Shown here: one piece after another, positions 59,480 through 64,000 of the stretch
How the letters are laid out: each line of letters opens with the position of its first letter
Position numbering within the stretch: the first letter of the stretch is position 1
Assembly (NCBI RefSeq): GCF_030719035.1
Contig: NZ_CP132203.1
Span: 5,102,501-5,166,500, forward strand
Source of the DNA: Hahella sp. HNIBRBA332
Lineage (GTDB): Bacteria; Pseudomonadota; Gammaproteobacteria; Pseudomonadales; Oleiphilaceae
Reading direction: 5' to 3'
Length of the DNA: 64,000 bases
Translations under genes and position numbers: made by a program
Notes under the pieces: model-generated
Told to the model about the DNA's origin: nothing
The model's input: the letters and a program-made list of their open reading frames with translations, nothing else
Databases searched by the model: none

Positions 59480-60976
59480 ATGCAAACCAGGGTCCCGTTA
59501 TATATAGATGGCTCATTTACGGAAAGCGCAGCCACACGCCATATTCCAAACCTGAATCCGGCCACCCAGTTGAATCTGGCCGACACTCCCTGCGCCACCC
59601 CGGACGAGGTTAATCGGGCGGTGGCCAGCGCCAAACAGGCTTTCGAAACCTGGAAAGACGTTCCGGTCATCGACAGGGCGCGCCTGATGATGAAGTTCGT
59701 GCATCTTCTCAAGCAGAATCAGGACGAAATCGCCGAAATTCTAAGTCAGGAAACCGGCAAGATCTTCGCCGACGCCAAAGGCGATGTCTGGCGCGGCATC
59801 GAAGTTGTCGAGCATGCCTGTAACATTCCCTCGATGATGATGGGCGAAACTGTTGAGAACGTAGCGCGGGATATCGACACCAGTTCTTATATGCACCCGC
59901 TTGGCGTTTGCGCCGGCATCACGCCGTTCAATTTCCCGGCGATGATCCCCTTATGGATGTTTCCCATGGCGCTGGCCTGCGGCAACACCTTCGTGCTCAA
60001 GCCCTCTGAGCAGGATCCGCTCACTCCCATGCGCATCGCGCAACTGTTTGACGAAGCGGGCTTTCCCAAGGGCGTACTGCAAGTTCTACACGGCGATCGC
60101 GAACAAGTGGACATGCTGCTGACGCATCCAGATATCAAAGCCATTTCCTTTGTCGGCTCAGCGCCCGTCGGGCAGCATATCTATCGCACCGGCACGCAGC
60201 ATTTGAAGCGAGTGCAATGTATGACCGGCGCCAAGAACCACATGGTCATCATGCCGGATGCGGACAAGAAACAGGTCATCTCGCATCTGACCGGCGCCTC
60301 GGTCGGCGCAGCAGGACAGCGCTGCATGGCTATCTCCGTGGCGGTATTCGTAGGCGAGTCCGCACAGTGGCTGGACGAACTTAAAGACTCCATGGCGGAA
60401 GTGAAGCCCGGGGCCTGGAACGACGAAGCCGCAGGCTACGGCCCGCTGATCAGTCGCGGCTCCAGAGATCGCGTATTGGGGCTGCTCGCCAAGGGCAAAG
60501 AGGAAGGCGCTCAGTGTCTTCTCGACGGCTCCAGCTTCACTCACCCGGATTTCCCGGAAGGCAACTGGGTAGGACCGACGCTGTTCAGCAAGGTCACACC
60601 GGACATGACGATCTATCGTGAGGAAATCTTCGGCCCAGTATTGCTCGCCATGCAGGTGGACACCATTGACGACGCCCTCAAGCTGATCAATGACAATCCT
60701 TACGGCAACGGCGTCTCGCTGTTCACCAACTCCGGCGGCGCTGCGCGCCACTTCCAGCGCAATGTGCAAGTGGGACAGGTTGGCATCAACATCCCTATCC
60801 CCGTGCCTCTCCCCTTCTTCTCCTTCACCGGCTGGCGCAACTCTTTCTACGGCGACCAGCATGCCTACGGCAAACAGGCGGTGCGTTTCTATACCGAGAC
60901 CAAAACCGTTATCAGCCGTTGGTTCCACCATGGCGAAGAAGTGCAAGGTCCGAACCTGACCATTCAAATGCGGTAA
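59480..60976 (+). CDS. mmsA: Methylmalonate-semialdehyde dehydrogenase (CoA-acylating)
   Basis: A 498-residue aldehyde dehydrogenase that turns (methyl)malonate semialdehyde and CoA to propionyl- or acetyl-CoA with NAD+. The catalytic Cys is in GAAGQRCMAISVAVFVGES, a motif special to MmsA. Others: GITPFNFPAMIPLWMFPMAL, LKPSEQDPLTPM, VGSAPVGQHIY, EIFGPVL. It is the first gene of a valine-degradation operon whose later genes are all present downstream. Confidence 0.95.
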   Translation: MQTRVPLYIDGSFTESAATRHIPNLNPATQLNLADTPCATPDEVNRAVASAKQAFETWKDVPVIDRARLMMKFVHLLKQNQDEIAEILSQETGKIFADAKGDVWRGIEVVEHACNIPSMMMGETVENVARDIDTSSYMHPLGVCAGITPFNFPAMIPLWMFPMALACGNTFVLKPSEQDPLTPMRIAQLFDEAGFPKGVLQVLHGDREQVDMLLTHPDIKAISFVGSAPVGQHIYRTGTQHLKRVQCMTGAKNHMVIMPDADKKQVISHLTGASVGAAGQRCMAISVAVFVGESAQWLDELKDSMAEVKPGAWNDEAAGYGPLISRGSRDRVLGLLAKGKEEGAQCLLDGSSFTHPDFPEGNWVGPTLFSKVTPDMTIYREEIFGPVLLAMQVDTIDDALKLINDNPYGNGVSLFTNSGGAARHFQRNVQVGQVGINIPIPVPLPFFSFTGWRNSFYGDQHAYGKQAVRFYTETKTVISRWFHHGEEVQGPNLTIQMR

Positions 60977-61014
60977 GGATACGGTGATAGGCAACTGTTA
61001 AGAGTGTATGTATC

Positions 61015-62175
61015 GTGAATTTTGAACTATCCGAACAGCAAATTGCTTTCCGCGACAGCGCCCGCGCCTTCGCCGAGAAAGAACTGGCGCCTTTCGCCGC
61101 CGAATGGGACGCCACCGCTCACTTTCCTGTGGACACGATCCGCAAAGCGGGCGAAATGGGCTTTTTGTCCCTGTACACCCCAGAAGAATGGGGCGGCCTG
61201 GGCCTCCCTCGTCTGGACAGCTCGATCATTTTCGAAGAGCTGGCACGCGGCTGCACCTCCACCACGGCTTACCTGACCATTCACAACATGGCCACCTGGA
61301 TGATCGCCAGCTTCGGCCATGATGAATTGCGTCAGACCTGGTTGCCCAAGCTGGTCTCCGGCGAACTGCTGGCGTCCTACTGTCTCACCGAGCCCAACGC
61401 CGGCTCTGACGCCGCATCCCTGCGCACGTCGGCGAAGAAGGACGGCTCCGATTACGTCATCAACGGCTCCAAGATGTTTATTTCCGGCGCCGGCAGCACT
61501 GACGTATTGGTGGTGATGGCCCGCACCGGCGAGCCCGGCGCCAAAGGCGTGTCCGCTCTGGTTGTGCCCGCTGACGCCCCAGGGGTCACTTACGGTCGCA
61601 AGGAAGACAAGATGGGCTGGAACAGCCAGCCCACACGCGCCATTACGTTCGATAATGTGCGTGTTCCGCAGACCAATCGCCTGGGCGCGGAAGGCGAAGG
61701 CTTCAAGTTTGCGATGATGGGGCTCGACGGCGGTCGCATTAATATCGCAACTTGCTCCATCGGCACCGCCCAGGCGGCGCTGGAAACCGCACAGCGTTAT
61801 ATGCAGGAACGGGAGCAGTTCGGACGTAAGCTGTCCGACTTTCAGGCGCTGCAGTTCAAACTGGCGGATATGGCCACGGAACTAGTGGCGGCCCGGCAGA
61901 TGGTGCGACTCGCTGCGTTCAAGCTGGACTCCAAACACCCGGAAGCCTCCACCTATAGCGCCATGGCCAAACGCTTCGCTACGGATGCAGGGTTCAAGGT
62001 CTGCAATGACGCATTGCAAATCCATGGCGGCTATGGCTACATCAAGGAGTATCCACTGGAGCGCTTCGTTCGCGACAGTCGGGTGCACCAGATTTTGGAG
62101 GGAACCAACGAAATCATGCGCGTCATCATTGCACGCCGCCTACTCCTCGAACACGCCATGGAGGCGATTCGCTAA
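61015..62175 (+). CDS. Acyl-CoA dehydrogenase (isobutyryl-CoA type)
   Basis: A 386-residue FAD enzyme. Motifs: CLTEPNAGSDAASLRT, YVINGSKMFISGAG, GGRINIATCSIGTAQAALE, and near the end LQIHGGYGYIKEYPLERFVR and the catalytic Glu in ILEGTNEIMRV. The start codon is GTG. Position between mmsA and two hydratase/hydrolase genes says the substrate is isobutyryl-CoA (or another branched acyl-CoA) in valine breakdown. Confidence 0.9.
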   Translation: MNFELSEQQIAFRDSARAFAEKELAPFAAEWDATAHFPVDTIRKAGEMGFLSLYTPEEWGGLGLPRLDSSIIFEELARGCTSTTAYLTIHNMATWMIASFGHDELRQTWLPKLVSGELLASYCLTEPNAGSDAASLRTSAKKDGSDYVINGSKMFISGAGSTDVLVVMARTGEPGAKGVSALVVPADAPGVTYGRKEDKMGWNSQPTRAITFDNVRVPQTNRLGAEGEGFKFAMMGLDGGRINIATCSIGTAQAALETAQRYMQEREQFGRKLSDFQALQFKLADMATELVAARQMVRLAAFKLDSKHPEASTYSAMAKRFATDAGFKVCNDALQIHGGYGYIKEYPLERFVRDSRVHQILEGTNEIMRVIIARRLLLEHAMEAIR

Positions 62176-62957
62176 TGACAGGCACAGAGAAACTTCAACT
62201 TGAAATCATTGAGCGCACCGCCGTGCTCACAATCGCCAACCCGCCTGCTAATACCTGGGATGAAACCAGTCTGCCGGCGCTCAAGGCGTTGATTCAGCAA
62301 CTCAACGACAACAAAGACGTCTATGCGCTGGTGATCACCGGGCAAGGTGAAAAATTCTTCTCCGCTGGCGCCGACCTGAACTTGTTCTCCGACGGCGACA
62401 AGGCCAGAGCGCGCCACATGGCGCGTATCTTTGGTGAAGCATTCGAAACTTTATCCAACTACCGCGGTGTATCCATCGCCGCAATCAACGGCTACGCCAT
62501 GGGCGGCGGCTTGGAGTGCGCGCTCGCCTGCGACCTGCGCATCGCCGAAACTCATGCGCAAATGGCGCTACCCGAAGCCAGCGTTGGCCTGCTGCCCTGC
62601 GCGGGAGGCACACAGAATCTACCCTGGCTGGTCGGCGAAGGCTGGGCGAAGCGCATGATATTGATGGGCGAGCGAGTCAACGCGGAAACCGCGCTTAATA
62701 TCGGGCTGGTGGAAGCAGTCGTAGAAAAAGGCGCCGCCCGCGAGACCGCACTGGCCTGGGCGGAGAAAGTCGCGCGTCAGAGTCCTCCCGCAGTGCGCGC
62801 CTGCAAGGAACTGATTCAATCCGCCCGCAGCGCCCCTCAGCGTATGGGCCTGCCGGTCGAAAGAGAACTATTTGTGGATCTGTTTGATACGGAAGACCAG
62901 AAAGAAGGTGTAAACGCCTTTCTTGGAAAACGCTCGCCGCAATGGAAAAACCGCTAA
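62175..62957 (+). CDS. Enoyl-CoA hydratase (crotonase family)
   Basis: A 260-residue hydratase. Oxyanion-hole segments are KFFSAGADLNLF and GYAMGGGLECALACDLRIAE, and both catalytic Glu residues are present (GGGLEC and LPEASVGLLPCAGGTQNL). In the valine pathway it would hydrate methacrylyl-CoA to 3-hydroxyisobutyryl-CoA. Its ATG overlaps the dehydrogenase stop (TAATG), so translation is coupled. Confidence 0.9.
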   Translation: MTGTEKLQLEIIERTAVLTIANPPANTWDETSLPALKALIQQLNDNKDVYALVITGQGEKFFSAGADLNLFSDGDKARARHMARIFGEAFETLSNYRGVSIAAINGYAMGGGLECALACDLRIAETHAQMALPEASVGLLPCAGGTQNLPWLVGEGWAKRMILMGERVNAETALNIGLVEAVVEKGAARETALAWAEKVARQSPPAVRACKELIQSARSAPQRMGLPVERELFVDLFDTEDQKEGVNAFLGKRSPQWKNR

Positions 62958-62999
62958 AAGGCGACTCCTGACAATGTTGAATAGATGGAAGAGAGTGGA

Positions 63000-64000
63000 A
63001 TGAGCGAAAAACCTGTTTTATTTGAAGAACGCGAATGCAGCGATGGTCACCGCATCGGCGTGATCACCCTGAACGTGGAGAAATCGCTCAACGCGTTGAA
63101 GCTGGGCATGATCGAGTCGATGTACAGCGTCATGCAGGAATGGCGACTGGACGACAAAATCGTCGCGGTATTTATGCAGGGAGCGGGCGATAAAGCCTTC
63201 TGCGCCGGCGGCGATATTGTGCAGATGTATGATTCCATGTGCGACGCAGGCGAAGGCCCGCCCGCTTATGCAGAAGAGTTCTTCACGCGGGAATATCGTC
63301 TCGACTACCTCATCCATGTTTATCCTAAACCTGTCGTCTGCTGGGGCAACGGCATAGTCATGGGCGGCGGTTTGGGACTGATGGCCGGCGCAAGTCACCG
63401 TATTGTCACGGAGTCTTCCCGTATCGCCATGCCTGAAGTCACCATAGGACTCTTTCCTGATGTCGGCGGCACCTGGTTCCTCAACCGCATGCCCGACGGC
63501 GCAGGCCTTTATCTGGGCTTAACCGGGGCCGCCTGTAACGCCGCTGATGCGCTTGAGCTGGGTTGGGCCGACGGCTTTTTACCCCATGCGCAAAAGGAAG
63601 CCTTTCTACAAGCGCTGACCCGAACCTCCTGGAGCAGCCCTGAAAGTAACCATACCCGCGTCACGCAACTGCTGCGCTCCTGGAATGAGCAGCATCAGTC
63701 GCAACGTCCGGGCGGTCAAGTGGCGCAGCATCGCGCCATGATCAAGCAGGTTACCCAGGGCGATTCCGTCACTCAGGTGGTGGACGCCATTCTGAACTAC
63801 CCCACCGTGGATGAATGGGTCGGCAAAGCGCAGAAGTCTCTGCGTAATGGCTGCCCGACTACGGCGCATCTTGTGTGGCGACAAATTCGCGAGGGCGGCG
63901 GACTGAGTCTGCCTGATGTCTTTAAACGTGAACTGATCATGGCGGTGCAGTGTGCGATGCACCCCGAGTTCCGCGAAGGCGTGCGAGCCCTGCTCATAGA
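63000..64000 (+). CDS. 3-hydroxyisobutyryl-CoA hydrolase, 3' truncated by window end
   Basis: The frame opens at ATG 63000 and stays open to the window edge (333 codons seen of about 370 usual). Crotonase-fold HIBCH motifs: DKAFCAGGDIVQMY, YPKPVVCWGNGIVMGGGLGL and MPEVTIGLFPDVGGTWFLNR. It frees 3-hydroxyisobutyrate from its CoA ester, needed before the MmsB step. GAAGAGAGTGG lies ahead of the start. The next gene, probably mmsB, is outside the window. Confidence 0.92.
   Translation, partial: MSEKPVLFEERECSDGHRIGVITLNVEKSLNALKLGMIESMYSVMQEWRLDDKIVAVFMQGAGDKAFCAGGDIVQMYDSMCDAGEGPPAYAEEFFTREYRLDYLIHVYPKPVVCWGNGIVMGGGLGLMAGASHRIVTESSRIAMPEVTIGLFPDVGGTWFLNRMPDGAGLYLGLTGAACNAADALELGWADGFLPHAQKEAFLQALTRTSWSSPESNHTRVTQLLRSWNEQHQSQRPGGQVAQHRAMIKQVTQGDSVTQVVDAILNYPTVDEWVGKAQKSLRNGCPTTAHLVWRQIREGGGLSLPDVFKRELIMAVQCAMHPEFREGVRALLI

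Noticed and set aside
1..64000. tRNA, rRNA, CRISPR arrays, transposases and prophage modules
   Set aside because: Looked for by eye and not found; no cloverleaf, repeat-spacer pattern or transposase motif was recognised.

Overview
The window reads as chromosomal DNA of a marine gammaproteobacterium, most like Hahella or a close relative in the Oceanospirillales/Pseudomonadales. This rests on gene content: AcpH, ElyC, PpnN, a rhodanese-type ThiI, a ZrgA-type zinc cluster, several orphan family-3 solute-binding proteins and many c-di-GMP and two-component genes. No rRNA, tRNA, CRISPR array, transposase or phage block was seen. Genes are dense on both strands and the window cuts a gene at each end (norB on the left, a 3-hydroxyisobutyryl-CoA hydrolase on the right).

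Layout. 1-8.4 kb: end of a quinol nitric oxide reductase, an HxlR regulator coupled to an alpha/beta hydrolase, a lipoprotein, two divergent solute-binding proteins, and a MocR regulator divergent from a PLP decarboxylase. 8.8-14.4 kb: a complete oppABCDF oligopeptide importer. 14.7-21.6 kb: a beta-barrel protein, an NtrC-type two-component system, and a cyanide-insensitive bd oxidase operon (small ORF, cioA, cioB, DUF2474) behind a good sigma-54 promoter match and two palindromes. 22-26.8 kb: beta-barrel, MgtC and MauE-like membrane proteins, a phosphoribosyltransferase-DUF5335 fusion, stress-type membrane proteins and a GH19-like lysin. 26.8-30.9 kb: five overlapping unrecognised genes. 31-36 kb: a zinc protease, a histidine kinase/CheC/CheY-like trio, AcpH and another solute-binding protein.

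36-45 kb: a phytase-like esterase, two di-haem RoxA/MauG-like cytochromes and a 7TM diguanylate cyclase. 44.7-48.9 kb: zrgA, ABC transporter and hydrolase genes on one strand and a DUF3299 gene on the other, divided by a Zur-box-like palindrome. 49-58.7 kb: HD-GYP protein, thiI, ppnN, a decayed patch (hemB-like tail and a broken AraC gene), cytochrome c, hemH, a REC-TPR protein and elyC. 58.8-64 kb: a small protein with a leader hairpin, then the valine-degradation operon mmsA, acyl-CoA dehydrogenase, enoyl-CoA hydratase and 3-hydroxyisobutyryl-CoA hydrolase.

The most interesting points are the inferred control of the bd oxidase by the neighbouring NtrC-type pair through sigma-54 and tandem GTAAAC-N3-GTTTAC sites, the five-gene cassette of unknown function, and the leader-peptide hairpin at 58.8 kb. 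All functional calls come from reading motifs and family resemblance; no database search was run.
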